Below the pieces are notes generated by a model, which saw only the letters and a list, made by a program, of their open reading frames with translations, was not told where the DNA came from and searched no databases. The translations under genes were made by a program, and so were the position numbers. Positions 25,094 to 33,872 of a DNA stretch of 64,000 nucleotides are shown here, in pieces. Position 1 is the stretch's first letter, and the number at the start of each line of letters is the position of its first letter. Source of the stretch: Teichococcus oryzae (lineage in GTDB: Bacteria > Pseudomonadota > Alphaproteobacteria > Acetobacterales > Acetobacteraceae); assembly GCF_008386565.1 (NCBI RefSeq), contig NZ_VUKA01000003.1, forward strand, positions 186,001 through 250,000, given 5' to 3'.

Positions 25094-25941
25094 CGGCTGC
25101 CTCCCGCGCCGCGCGCGAAGCGGCGTTCCAGCAGCATCTGGCCGGGCGTCAGGATCGTGACGATCAGCAGGTACCAGATGGCGGCCACGATCAGCAGCTC
25201 GATCACCCGGGAATTGGCGTAGTAGATGTTCTGCGCGCTGTGCAGGATCTCGGCGAACTGGATCACGCTGGCCAGGGAGGTCAGCTTGATCATGCCGATG
25301 AACTCGTTGCCCAGGGGCGGGATGATCACGCGCATGGCCTGCGGGAACACGATGCGGCGCAGCGACTTCATGCGCGTCATGCCGATCGCCTTGGCGGCCT
25401 CGTACTGCCCCTGGTCCACCGACAGCATGCCGGCGCGCATGACCTCGGACGTGTAGGCGCCCTGGTTGATGCCGAGGCCGAGCAGCGCGGCAACGGCCGG
25501 CGTCATCACGTCCACCGTGCGCCAGGACCACTCGCCGAAGCCGATGGTGGGAAAAATCAACGCCAGGTTGAACCACAGCAGCAATTGCAGGATCACCGGC
25601 GTACCGCGGAACAACCAGGCATAGCCGATGGCGACGCCCTGCAAGACGGGGTTGGGCGACATCCGCATCACCGCGGCGGTGATGCCGAGGGCGATGCCCA
25701 GCGCCATGGCGCCGATCGACATCACCACCGTGTTGAACAGCCCGCTCAGGATGGTCTGCGCGGTGAAGAACCGCGCGACATAATCCCATTCGATCTGCCC
25801 GACGGCGAAGGCGCGCGCCAGGCCGGCCAGCAACAGGCCGATCACCGCCACCGCCAGCCAGCGCTTCCAATGGCGCTGCGGCACGATGCTGTAGCCGGAA
25901 ATGTCCGGCAGGGCTGCCGTCCTCGCGGAAGCTAGCGTCAT
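25090..25941 (-). CDS. Polar amino-acid ABC transporter permease
   Basis: The 283-aa inner-membrane protein belongs to the HisMQ/GlnP family. It has several hydrophobic segments, the first near residues 30-50 ([17 protein letters not shown]), and the EAA loop [20 protein letters not shown]. The ATG at 25941 has GGAG 8-10 nt upstream; a TTG at 25959 is an unlikely alternative. Only one permease is present, so it probably works as a homodimer. It is downstream of the N-carbamoyl hydrolase gene with a 26-bp gap. Confidence 0.94.
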   Translation of the reverse strand: MTLASARTAALPDISGYSIVPQRHWKRWLAVAVIGLLLAGLARAFAVGQIEWDYVARFFTAQTILSGLFNTVVMSIGAMALGIALGITAAVMRMSPNPVLQGVAIGYAWLFRGTPVILQLLLWFNLALIFPTIGFGEWSWRTVDVMTPAVAALLGLGINQGAYTSEVMRAGMLSVDQGQYEAAKAIGMTRMKSLRRIVFPQAMRVIIPPLGNEFIGMIKLTSLASVIQFAEILHSAQNIYYANSRVIELLIVAAIWYLLIVTILTPGQMLLERRFARGAGGSR

Positions 25942-25967
25942 GAAGGAATTCTCCGGCAAGCGGCGGT

Positions 25968-26909
25968 TCAGCGCGGCGCCTCGGCGCCGACCTGGTCGAT
26001 GATGCGGCGATAATGCTCCGGCCGGCGGTGGCTGGCGAAGTGGAACATCTTGTCCTTGCCCTGGCGCACGGCGTCGAGGTCGATCTCCGCCACCAGCACC
26101 TCGTCGCCCAGGCTGCGCGCCTGCGCCACGATGACGCCGTTCGGATCGACGATGATCGAGCTGCCGATCAGCCCCGAGCCATCCTCGTTGCCCGCCTTGG
26201 CCACGCTGACCGCCCAGGTGGCGTTCATATAGGCATTGGCCTGCACGGCGATGTTGGAATGGAAGGTGCGGATCTCCTCGTTCTCGGTGGAGCCGCCATT
26301 CGGGTCATAGGCCGCCGAGTTGTAGCCCATCACCATCAGCTCGACATCCTGCAGGCCATAGACGCGCCAGGCCTCGGGCCAGCGACGGTCGTTGCAGACC
26401 AGCATGCCCATCACCGGCCGGTGCCAGGATTCCGCGCCACGGAAGGCGGGGAAGCCCAGGTCGCCATATTCGAAGTAGCGCTTCTCCAGCTGCTGGAAGC
26501 GGGCACCCTCGCGCGGCTCGACGCTGCCCGGCAGGTGAACCTTGCGGTACTTGCCGAGGATGGCCCCATCCGGGCCCACGGTGATGGCGCTGTTGAAGTG
26601 CTGTCCCTCGGGCGTCAGCTCGGCATAGCCGACATAGAAGCCGATGCCGAGTTCTCGCGCGCGATCGAACAGGGGCTGCACCGTCGGGTTCGGCATGGAG
26701 CGCTCGTAATAGCTGTCCAGTTCGGCGCCCTCGAGCAGCCAGCGCGGAAAGAAGGTGGTGAAGGCCAGTTCGGGGAACACCACCAGCTGGGCGCCCTGCT
26801 TCGCTGCCTGCTCCAGCAGTCCGATCATCCGCGCCAGCGTGGCGGGGCGGCTTTCGGCGCGCTGGGTGGGGCCCATCTGGGCGGCGGCGACGCGAAGCAG
26901 GCGGGGCAT
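25968..26909 (-). CDS. N-carbamoyl-D-amino-acid hydrolase-like nitrilase-superfamily enzyme
   Basis: The 313-aa protein has the nitrilase-superfamily triad: Glu47 in VVFPELAF, Lys123 in KYRKVHLPG and Cys172 in [14 protein letters not shown]. The [17 protein letters not shown] segment and overall length match N-carbamoyl-D-amino-acid amidohydrolases, which release a D-amino acid, ammonia and CO2 from the products of hydantoin ring opening. It heads the minus-strand operon with an amino-acid-type ABC importer and is divergent from a LysR regulator. No classical hydantoinase is next to it, so the source of its carbamoyl substrate is open. Confidence 0.88.
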   Translation of the reverse strand: MPRLLRVAAAQMGPTQRAESRPATLARMIGLLEQAAKQGAQLVVFPELAFTTFFPRWLLEGAELDSYYERSMPNPTVQPLFDRARELGIGFYVGYAELTPEGQHFNSAITVGPDGAILGKYRKVHLPGSVEPREGARFQQLEKRYFEYGDLGFPAFRGAESWHRPVMGMLVCNDRRWPEAWRVYGLQDVELMVMGYNSAAYDPNGGSTENEEIRTFHSNIAVQANAYMNATWAVSVAKAGNEDGSGLIGSSIIVDPNGVIVAQARSLGDEVLVAEIDLDAVRQGKDKMFHFASHRRPEHYRRIIDQVGAEAPR

Positions 26910-26976
26910 GGCTGATCCCTTGGACGGATGTGAGGGCCGCAGTTAGCGCCCATTTCTCAGGCACGACAACTGCGTA

Positions 26977-27018
26977 GGTTATACGAATTTGCCCTTTTCC
27001 AATCACTGCGGTTATAAT
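26977..27018 (+). promoter_or_regulatory. Sigma70-type promoter and repeat in divergent hydrolase/LysR gap
   Basis: A consensus -10 hexamer TATAAT (27013-27018) follows TTGCCC (26989-26994) with an 18-bp spacer. The heptamer GGTTATA occurs twice in direct orientation at 26977-26983 and 27010-27016, 33 bp apart, about three helical turns, which suits a LysR tetramer. If used as predicted, transcription would start only a few bases before the LysR ATG at 27029. The minus-strand operon start is 26909. Confidence 0.5.
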
Positions 27019-27028
27019 GTGCCCGGCA

Positions 27029-27913
27029 ATGACGCTGCGGCAGCTGGAAATTCTTCGGGCGGTGATCCGCGGCCAGACCACAATGGCGGCCGCCGGGCTG
27101 CTGGGCATGTCGCAGCCGGCCGTCAGCAACGCCATCCGGCAGATCGAGATCCAGCTCGGCTTCCCGTTGTTCGAGCGGATCAACAATCGTCTTTATCCCA
27201 CCGACGCGGCGCGCGTCATCCATGAGGAATCCGAACCGCTCTTCACCCTGCATGCCGCCCTCAATGAGCGGGTGCAGGACCTGCGGGAATCCAAGCTCAG
27301 CCGGCTGCGCATCCTGAGCACCCCCCCCCTCGGCCATGGTGTCATTCCCGGCGTCCTGGCCTCCTTCACCCGCCGCCACCCGAGGCTGCGCATCTTCTTC
27401 GACGTGCGCGAACTGGATGAGATCATCCGTTGCGTCGAGAACGGCCAGGCGGATCTGGGCTTCGGCCTCAATCTCGGGCCGCAGGCGACGCTGGAGGCGG
27501 CGGAGCTGCAGCAATCCCGCATGGTCTGCGTCTGCCGCACCGATCACGCCCTGGCGCAACGGGAGGTCGTCACGCCCGCCGACCTGCCGGCCCGGGATTT
27601 CATTGCGCTCGACGGGCAGGCGCGCATGGGGATCGCCGTGCGCCAGGCCTTCCAGGCGGTGCGGCAGCCCTTCAACTTCTCGGTCGAGGTCCGCTACTGC
27701 AACACCGCCTGCGTGCTGGTGGAGGCGGGCATGGGCGCCGCGGTGGTGGACCCTTATTCCGCCGCCTTCGCCGGGCGCCCCCATCTGGCGGTGCGCCGCT
27801 TCGAGCCGGCGATCCCCTGCGTCGCCTCGGCCTTCTGGTCGGCGCGCCGGCCGGTGGCGGAAATCGGCCAAAGGCTGGTGCGCCAGGTGCGGCAGGCCCT
27901 GGCGCATTCATGA
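27029..27913 (+). CDS. LysR-family transcriptional regulator
   Basis: The protein is 294 aa if started at ATG 27029 (MTLRQLEILRAVIRGQTTMA), which is the standard LysR N-terminus. The ATG at 27017 lies within a perfect -10 hexamer and is less likely. The winged helix is at residues 1-60 (AAAGLLGMSQPAVSNAIRQI), followed by a type-2 periplasmic-binding-fold effector domain. It is divergent from the N-carbamoyl hydrolase/ABC operon and is the probable regulator. No ribosome-binding site is visible before 27029, consistent with a short or near-leaderless mRNA. Confidence 0.88.
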   Translation: MTLRQLEILRAVIRGQTTMAAAGLLGMSQPAVSNAIRQIEIQLGFPLFERINNRLYPTDAARVIHEESEPLFTLHAALNERVQDLRESKLSRLRILSTPPLGHGVIPGVLASFTRRHPRLRIFFDVRELDEIIRCVENGQADLGFGLNLGPQATLEAAELQQSRMVCVCRTDHALAQREVVTPADLPARDFIALDGQARMGIAVRQAFQAVRQPFNFSVEVRYCNTACVLVEAGMGAAVVDPYSAAFAGRPHLAVRRFEPAIPCVASAFWSARRPVAEIGQRLVRQVRQALAHS

Positions 27914-27927
27914 GGTAATGCATTACC
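27914..27927. repeat. Perfect 14-bp palindrome after the LysR stop codon
   Basis: GGTAATGCATTACC begins immediately after the stop codon at 27911-27913. It is fully symmetric and has no loop, so it suits a protein-binding site better than a terminator. It lies 88 bp upstream of the small membrane-protein ORF at 28016. Confidence 0.5.
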
Positions 27928-28015
27928 GGGGCGAAGCTGCTAGGCTGCCGTCGGAGCGACCCTTTCCCGGCCATCGCCGAAACGGGTTGTTCTTTCCCGA
28001 TCCGAGCGAGTGTTG

Positions 28016-28180
28016 ATGGGCTCTCCCCCTTTCAGGCGCCTTTGGCGGCGCCTCATGTCGCTGGATCGCCGGCCCCGCGGCTTCGCGGTGATCCTGCTGC
28101 TTTACGCCATCGGGATCGCCATGGTCATGGGACTGACGCTGGCGATCCTCAACTGGACTCCCGGATCAGCGGCCGGCTAG
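28016..28180 (+). CDS. Small single-span membrane protein (hypothetical)
   Basis: An ATG at 28016 opens a 54-codon frame with a basic N-terminus (FRRLWRRLMSLDRRPRG) and one strong hydrophobic segment at about residues 23-46 (FAVILLLYAIGIAMVMGLTL), ending WTPGSAAG. The composition and positive-inside layout are those of a real small inner-membrane protein. Its last 32 bases overlap the end of the convergent GntR gene. The ribosome-binding site is weak (GAGCGAG). I do not recognise the family. A chance ORF is possible. Confidence 0.45.
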   Translation: MGSPPFRRLWRRLMSLDRRPRGFAVILLLYAIGIAMVMGLTLAILNWTPGSAAG

Positions 28181-28841
28181 CGGCCTGGTCCAGAAAGGCC
28201 AGAAGGGGCCGGCCGCCTTCCTCGATGTCGCGGATCATGGCGGCGCGCACCCCTTCCGCATCGCCGCGCCGCAGCGCCGCCAGGGCGTCGCGGTGGCCGT
28301 TATAGGGCGGCGCCTCGGCGTAAAGATGGCCAAGCAGCGGGCCGCACTGCATCCACAGGATCTCCACCAGCCCCAGCAGCACCGGCATCCGCGCCAGCCG
28401 GCACAGGCCGAAATGGAACTGCTCATTGGCCTGCACGGCGGCGGCGAAATCCCCGGCGGCCTCCGCCGCGGCCATGCGGTCATGGATCGCCTCCAGCGCG
28501 GCGATGGCCTCCGGCGTGGCATGGGCGGCGGCGGCGGCGGCGGCCTCTCCTTCCAGCCTGCAACGCAGCCGGCGGATTTCCAGGAAGCGGGCGCGGCCGA
28601 TCGACGGCACCACCACCGTGCCGCGCTCATCCATCTGAAGGGCCTGTTCCGAGACCAGCCGCAGCAGCGCTTCCCGCACCGGCGTCGCGCTGATGCCGAG
28701 CTGCGCCGCCAGCGGCCGCAATTGCAGCTTCTCGCCCGGCTTCAGGTGGCTCAGCATCAGGGCGGAGCGCAGCGCCTGATAGGCGCGCTCGCTCAGGCTT
28801 TCGCGCGGGATTGGCCGCAGCCGGCCATTCGCCAGGGTCAT
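28149..28841 (-). CDS. GntR-family regulator, FCD subgroup
   Basis: The 230-aa protein starts at ATG 28841 (MTLANGRLRPIPRESLSERA). The GntR winged helix is at about residues 10-75 (RPLAAQLGISATPVREALLRL), and the all-helical FCD effector domain follows, with the metal-ligand-type pattern EQFHFGLCR and YNGHRDALAALRRGD. FCD regulators sense organic acids and usually repress adjacent catabolic operons. It is divergent from the ThDP enzyme-Liv transporter operon, with a palindromic sequence in the intergenic gap. Confidence 0.92.
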   Translation of the reverse strand: MTLANGRLRPIPRESLSERAYQALRSALMLSHLKPGEKLQLRPLAAQLGISATPVREALLRLVSEQALQMDERGTVVVPSIGRARFLEIRRLRCRLEGEAAAAAAAHATPEAIAALEAIHDRMAAAEAAGDFAAAVQANEQFHFGLCRLARMPVLLGLVEILWMQCGPLLGHLYAEAPPYNGHRDALAALRRGDAEGVRAAMIRDIEEGGRPLLAFLDQAASRPLIRESS

Positions 28842-28851
28842 TGACAAGTCC

Positions 28852-28886
28852 TGCGTCACACTCGCACTGTTATAACAAATGACGCA
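28852..28886. promoter_or_regulatory. Dyad in GntR/ThDP-operon gap, putative GntR operator
   Basis: TGTTATAACA (28868-28877) is a perfect 10-bp palindrome, and TGCGTCA (28852-28858) and TGACGCA (28880-28886) form a wider inverted repeat around it. The site lies between the divergent starts at 28841 and 28920. FCD-GntR operators are short palindromes of this size; use by this regulator is inferred. Confidence 0.5.
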
Positions 28887-28919
28887 CAGAAGCGCGTCGG
28901 TACTGGGAAGGAAATCGTC

Positions 28920-30653
28920 ATGGGCACCGCCATGCCGGCCGACGCGCCGGGCGTGAACGAATCCGTCGCCATGCGCCTGGCCACTGCCTTTCGCCGCCAT
29001 GGCGTCGAGATCGTCTTCGGGCAGAGCATCCCTTCCAGTTTCTTCCTCGCGGCGCCGCAGGCGGGCATCCGCCAGGCCACCTACCGCGCCGAGAATGCCG
29101 GCGGCACCATGGCCGATGGCTATGCGCGCATCAGCGGGCGCACCGGCGTGGTCGCGGCGCAGAACGGCCCGGCCGCGACGCTGCTGGTGCCACCCCTGGC
29201 GGAGGCGCTGAAGGCCTCCATCCCGATCGTGGCCCTGGTGCAGGACGTGGCGCGCGACACCACGGAAAAGAACGCCTTCCAGGAACTCGACCACCTGCGG
29301 CTGTTCGATGGCTGCACCAAATGGGCGCGGCGCATCGACCATGCTTCCCGCGTTGAGGAGATGGTGGACCTCGCCTTCGCCACCGCCAATGGCGGGCGGC
29401 CCGGCCCGGTGGCGCTGATCGTGCCGGCCGACCTGCTGACCGAAACCGCGCGCCACGCCGAGGCCCGCAAGGCCGATCTTGGCCGCTTCCCGCTGGACCG
29501 CAGCGTGGCCGACCCGGCCGCGGTGCGGGAAGCGGCGAAGCTGCTGGCCCATGCGCGCGCGCCGCTGGTGATCGCCGGCGGCGGCGTGCATTCCTCCGGC
29601 GCGGCCGAGGCGCTGGCCGCCTTGCAGGAAGACGCGCACCTGCCCGTCGCCACCACCGCCATGGGCAAGGGCAGCGTCGCCGAGACGCATCCCCTGTCGC
29701 TCGGCGTGGTGGGCTACTTCATGGGCGATGGCGCGCGCGGCCGGGCGCTGCGGCCGCTGGTGGAGCAGGCGGATGTGGTGCTGCTGGTCGGCAATCGCGC
29801 CAACCAGAACGGCACGGACAGTTGGAAGCTGTACCCGCGCGGCGCCCGCTACATCCAGATCGACATCGACAGCACCGAGATCGGCCGCAACTACGAAGCG
29901 CTCCGCCTCGCCGGCGACGCGAAGCTGACCCTGGAGGCGCTGCGCGCGGCGATGCTGGAGGAAGGTCTTTCCGCCCGCGCCGAAGCCCGCCCCGCCACCG
30001 AGGCGCGCATCCGCGAAGGGGTCGAGGACTGGCACCGCTTCACCCGGCGCATCCGGACCGAGAACCGGGAGCCGATCCGCCCCGAGCGCGTGATGCAGGC
30101 GCTGGAGGAGATCATCGACCACGACACCATTGTCGCCGCCGATGCCAGCTATTCCTCGATCTGGGTCGCCAACTACCTGACGGCGCGGCGGCCCGGCATG
30201 CGCTTCCTGACGCCGCGTGGCCTGGCGGGGCTGGGCTGGGGCCTGCCGCTGGCGATCGGGGCCAGGATGGCGGCGCCCGGGCGGAAGGTGGTGTGCCTGG
30301 CCGGCGATGGCGGCTTCGCCCATAGCTGGGCGGAGCTGGAAACCGCGCGCCGCCTGAAGCTCGACATCCCGGTGATCGTGCTGAACAACCAGATCCTCGG
30401 CTACCAGAAGCATGCCGAGGACGTGCTGTTCGGCGCCCATACCGAAGCCTGCGACTTCGCCCCCGTGGACCATGCCGCCATCGCCCGCGCCTGCGGCTGC
30501 CACGGCATCCGGGTGGAGCGCGCGGCCGACCTCGACGACGCCCTGCGGGAAGCCTGGGCGCAGGACCGGCCAAGCCTGGTGGATGTCATCACCGACCCGG
30601 ATGCGCGGCCACCCGTCACCTTCTACGACAACACCTATGCCTCGCCCTTCTGA
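28920..30653 (+). CDS. ThDP-dependent enzyme, acetolactate synthase large-subunit family
   Basis: The 577-aa protein has the three-domain layout of the acetolactate synthase/benzoylformate decarboxylase family. Glu58 in YRAENAGGTMADGYAR is the conserved cofactor-activating glutamate. The ThDP-binding motif GDGGFAHSWAELET...VIVLNNQ lies at about residues 461-490. It has no regulatory subunit nearby and sits in a catabolic operon with dehydrogenases and a Liv-type transporter, so a biosynthetic acetolactate role is unlikely. A decarboxylase, carboligase or sulfoacetaldehyde-type acyltransferase acting on the imported compound is more plausible. The reaction cannot be assigned. Confidence 0.85.
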   Translation: MGTAMPADAPGVNESVAMRLATAFRRHGVEIVFGQSIPSSFFLAAPQAGIRQATYRAENAGGTMADGYARISGRTGVVAAQNGPAATLLVPPLAEALKASIPIVALVQDVARDTTEKNAFQELDHLRLFDGCTKWARRIDHASRVEEMVDLAFATANGGRPGPVALIVPADLLTETARHAEARKADLGRFPLDRSVADPAAVREAAKLLAHARAPLVIAGGGVHSSGAAEALAALQEDAHLPVATTAMGKGSVAETHPLSLGVVGYFMGDGARGRALRPLVEQADVVLLVGNRANQNGTDSWKLYPRGARYIQIDIDSTEIGRNYEALRLAGDAKLTLEALRAAMLEEGLSARAEARPATEARIREGVEDWHRFTRRIRTENREPIRPERVMQALEEIIDHDTIVAADASYSSIWVANYLTARRPGMRFLTPRGLAGLGWGLPLAIGARMAAPGRKVVCLAGDGGFAHSWAELETARRLKLDIPVIVLNNQILGYQKHAEDVLFGAHTEACDFAPVDHAAIARACGCHGIRVERAADLDDALREAWAQDRPSLVDVITDPDARPPVTFYDNTYASPF

Positions 30654-30657
30654 CGCC

Positions 30658-31701
30658 ATGCTGGCCCTGCGCAAGACCCGGGCGGCACCGGGGCTGGAAT
30701 TGCTGGAGGTGCCGCCCCCGCCCCCGCCGGGCCCAGGCGAGGTGGCGATCCGCGTGGCCGCCGCCGGCATCTGCGGCAGCGACCTGCATGCCTATGAATG
30801 GACGCCGGGCTACGAGTTCATGGCGCCGCACATGCCGGTGACGCTGGGCCATGAATTCGCCGGCCATGTGACGGCGGTGGGCCCTGACGTTGCCGGCTTC
30901 ATGCCCGGCGACGCGGTGACCGCCTGGCCCACGATCGGCTGTGGCGAATGCCGCGCCTGCCGCGAGGACCGGCGCCAGGACTGCCAGGCACGGCGCATCC
31001 TGGGGCTGCATTGCGATGGCGGCTTCGCGCCGGTGGTGATCGCCCCGGCCTCCGCCTGCTTCCGCCTGCCGGACGGGCTGGACCCGGAGCTGGCCGCGCT
31101 GAGCGAGCCGCTGGCCATCGCCGACCGCGCGGTGGAAACCGCCGAGATCGGGCCGGGCGACGCGGTGCTGGTGCTGGGGCCGGGGCCGATCGGCCTCGGC
31201 ATCGCCTGGATGGCGCAGCATCGCGGCGGCCGCGTGCTGCTGGCCGGCTACCGGGACGGGCCGCGCCTGGACTGCGCCCGCCGCATGGGCATCGAGGCCA
31301 CCGTGGACCTGCACGATGCGACACTGGAGGAGGCGGTGCGGCGTCGCTTCGGCGACAAGGCGGACCGCGTGATCGAGGCGACCGGCGCCGTGGCCTCGAT
31401 CACCGAGGGGCTGTCCGTGCTGCGCTCCAGCGGCATCCTGGTGATCGCCGGCATCCATTCGCGCAACCTCGACCTGCCGGTGACCACCATGGTGCGCAAC
31501 AAGCACCAGCTTCGCGCCACCCACGACACCACCCGCGCCGCCTGGCCGCGCGTGCTCGGCCTGCTGGCCGATCCGCGGCATGGCGCGGCCTTGTCGGCGA
31601 TGGTCACGCACCGCCTGCCGCTCCGGGAAGGGCTGGCGGCCTTCGAACTCGCGCGCTCCAAGGGCGCCGTGAAGATCCTGCTGCGGCCGGGAGACGGCTG
31701 A
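30658..31701 (+). CDS. Zinc-dependent medium-chain dehydrogenase
   Basis: The 347-aa protein is a zinc alcohol/polyol dehydrogenase. Catalytic-zinc segments are GICGSDLHAYE and GHEFAGHV; the structural-zinc loop is CGECRACREDRRQDC; the cofactor site is VLVLGPGPIGLGIAW. It resembles the threonine/idonate/sorbitol dehydrogenase group. The start is ATG 30658, 4 bp after the ThDP gene stop; an in-frame ATG at 30637 would overlap that gene. Probably oxidises a secondary alcohol in the same pathway as the ThDP enzyme. Confidence 0.87.
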   Translation: MLALRKTRAAPGLELLEVPPPPPPGPGEVAIRVAAAGICGSDLHAYEWTPGYEFMAPHMPVTLGHEFAGHVTAVGPDVAGFMPGDAVTAWPTIGCGECRACREDRRQDCQARRILGLHCDGGFAPVVIAPASACFRLPDGLDPELAALSEPLAIADRAVETAEIGPGDAVLVLGPGPIGLGIAWMAQHRGGRVLLAGYRDGPRLDCARRMGIEATVDLHDATLEEAVRRRFGDKADRVIEATGAVASITEGLSVLRSSGILVIAGIHSRNLDLPVTTMVRNKHQLRATHDTTRAAWPRVLGLLADPRHGAALSAMVTHRLPLREGLAAFELARSKGAVKILLRPGDG

Positions 31702-31742
31702 ACCGCGCATCCGGCACAGCCAACAGGGAGGAAACAAGCAAG

Positions 31743-32960
31743 ATGACCAAGGTGCGGTGGACACGGAGGCTGATGCTCGGCCTCCTGCTCGGGGCGGGCG
31801 TCGCGGCGGCGCAGCCGGCGCGGGCCGAGGTGCGCTTCGGCGCGCTGTATCCCTTCAGCGGCGAACTGGCCGTGCTGGGTGATGAAAGCTGGCGCGGCCT
31901 TGAGTTGGCCGTGGAGGAGATCAACGCGGCCGGCGGCGTGCGCGGCGAGAAGGTCGCGCTGATGCGCGGCGACGCCGTGGACAACAACCAGGCCGTGGCC
32001 GAGGCGCGCCGGCTGATCTCGGTGGGCGGCGTCAAGGCGATCTTCGGCACCTATTCCTCCGCCCGCGCCCAGGTGGCGAGCCAGGTGGCCGAGCTGGCGC
32101 GCATCCCCTATTTCGAGATGGGCGCGGTGTCGGACGCCATCACCGAGCGCAAGTTCCGCTACCTGTTCCGCACCAACCCTACCGCGCGCAACATGGCCGA
32201 GCGTTCCATCGACATGGTGGTGAACGCGGTGGCCAAGGGCCTGTCGGTGGAGCCGGGCAGCCTCAACGTCGCCATCATCCACGAGGACAGCCTCTACGGC
32301 ACCACGGTGGGCCGCTACCAGAGCAGCCTCGCCAAGGAGCGCGGGCTGAAGATCGTCGAGACCATGCCCTATCCCGCCAATGTGGTGGACATGTCCTCGC
32401 TGATCCTGCGTCTGCAGGCGGCCAAGGCCGATGTGGTGCTGCAGACCTCCTACCAGAACGACACGGTGCTGTTCTTCCGCCAGGCCAGGGAAGCCGGCTT
32501 CAAGCCGCGCGCCATCATCGGCGGCGGCGGCGGCTATTCACTGCGCGAAACGATGCAGGCGGTCGGGCAGGACGTCATGGAAGGCGTGCTGAACGTCGAT
32601 TTCACGCAGATCGCCACCAACCCGAAGGCCGCGCCCGGCATCGACAAATTTGTCGAGGCCTATCGCGCCAAGTACAACATGGAGCCGCGCTCGGGCCACA
32701 GCCTCGGCAATTATGTCGGCGCCAAGGTGTTCCTGCAGGCCATCAACACGGCCAAGTCCTTTTCCGCCGACGACATCCGCGCCGCGGTCGCCGCGGTGGA
32801 CATCCCCGATGGCGGCACGGCCGAAGGCTGGGGCGTGAAGTTCGGCGCCGACGGGCAGAATGAGCGCGCCAAGATGATGGGCCTGCAATGGCAGGACGGC
32901 AAGCTGGTCACCGTCTTCCCGCCGGAGGCCGCCATCTCCGAGATCCGCCTGCCCCGCTGA
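31743..32960 (+). CDS. Branched-chain amino-acid-type ABC solute-binding protein
   Basis: The 405-aa protein has a signal peptide (RRLMLGLLLGAGVAAAQPA, cleaved near ARAE) and the type-I periplasmic-binding fold of LivJ/amide-binding proteins: FGALYPFSGELAVLGDESWR, VEEINAAGGVRGEKVAL and IFGTYSSARAQVASQVAE. A strong ribosome-binding site (GGGAGGAAAC) precedes the ATG. It is the receptor for the Liv-type importer encoded directly downstream. Such receptors bind amino acids but also aromatic and other organic acids. Confidence 0.93.
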   Translation: MTKVRWTRRLMLGLLLGAGVAAAQPARAEVRFGALYPFSGELAVLGDESWRGLELAVEEINAAGGVRGEKVALMRGDAVDNNQAVAEARRLISVGGVKAIFGTYSSARAQVASQVAELARIPYFEMGAVSDAITERKFRYLFRTNPTARNMAERSIDMVVNAVAKGLSVEPGSLNVAIIHEDSLYGTTVGRYQSSLAKERGLKIVETMPYPANVVDMSSLILRLQAAKADVVLQTSYQNDTVLFFRQAREAGFKPRAIIGGGGGYSLRETMQAVGQDVMEGVLNVDFTQIATNPKAAPGIDKFVEAYRAKYNMEPRSGHSLGNYVGAKVFLQAINTAKSFSADDIRAAVAAVDIPDGGTAEGWGVKFGADGQNERAKMMGLQWQDGKLVTVFPPEAAISEIRLPR

Positions 32961-32986
32961 AACAACCTCCGGGGAGCGCCCGCCGC

Positions 32987-33862
32987 ATGGACACCTTTGT
33001 GCAACTCGTCATCAACGGCCTGATGCTGGGCGGGCTGTTCGCCATCATCAGCGTCGGGCTGACGCTGATCTTCGGCATCATCCGCCTGGTCAACTTCGCG
33101 CATGGCGAGTTGCTGATGGTGGGCATGTACCTGACCTGGCTGGGCACCACCCAGCTGGGGCTGCATCCCTATGTGCTGGCGCCGCCGGTGGTGCTGGCGC
33201 TGTTCGTGGTCGGGCTGCTGATCCAGCGCTTCATCCTCCAGCCGCTGCTGGATGCGCGGGACGCGCATGTGCAGATCTTCGCCACCGTCGGGCTGTCCAC
33301 GGCGCTGATCAACCTGGCGCTGCTGGTGTTCGGCGCCGATCTTTACGCCACGCCCTCCAGCGGCGTGCGGGATTCCATCGCCCTCGGCCCCTACCGCATC
33401 CTGGTGGGGCAGCTGGTGATGTTCGTTTGCGGCATCGCCGTGGTCGCGGCGCTGCACCTGTTCATGGAGCGCAGCTATCTCGGCCGCGCCATTCGCGCCA
33501 CGGCGCAGCACCGCGCGGCGGCGCAGCTCATGGGCGTGGACGTGAAGCGGATCTACATGGTCACCTTCGGCATCGGCGCCGCCTGCGTCGGGCTGGCGGC
33601 GGTGCTGGTAGCGCCGATCTATCCCGCCTCCCCCACCGTCGGCACCTATTTCGTGCTGACCGCCTTCGTGGTGGTGGTGCTGGGCGGCATGGGCAGCCTG
33701 CATGGCGCCTTCATCGGCGCGCTGATCATCGGCCTGGTGGACAGCCTGAGCGGCTTCTACATCGCCCCCGACCTCAAGGAGGTCGTCATCTTCGGCCTGT
33801 TCATCACCATCCTGCTGCTGCGCCCGACCGGCCTGTTCGGCCTCGGCCGTGGTTCCGAATAA
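32987..33862 (+). CDS. livH: LivH-type ABC permease
   Basis: The 291-aa inner-membrane protein has the LivH start FVQLVINGLMLGGLFAIIS and the conserved GLTLIFGIIRLVNFAHGE segment, with about eight hydrophobic stretches and a C-terminal LLLRPTGLFG motif. It pairs with the permease half of the fused LivM-LivG protein downstream to form the membrane channel of the importer. The gene lies 26 bp after the binding-protein gene. Confidence 0.93.
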   Translation: MDTFVQLVINGLMLGGLFAIISVGLTLIFGIIRLVNFAHGELLMVGMYLTWLGTTQLGLHPYVLAPPVVLALFVVGLLIQRFILQPLLDARDAHVQIFATVGLSTALINLALLVFGADLYATPSSGVRDSIALGPYRILVGQLVMFVCGIAVVAALHLFMERSYLGRAIRATAQHRAAAQLMGVDVKRIYMVTFGIGAACVGLAAVLVAPIYPASPTVGTYFVLTAFVVVVLGGMGSLHGAFIGALIIGLVDSLSGFYIAPDLKEVVIFGLFITILLLRPTGLFGLGRGSE

Positions 33863-33872
33863 GGAGGCGCGC

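Noticed and set aside
28841-28846. Perfect TTGACA hexamer near the GntR start, considered as -35 of the ThDP operon
   Set aside because: No -10 lies at 16-18 bp; the TATAAC further on is 24 bp away, and the hexamer overlaps the GntR start codon on the other strand.
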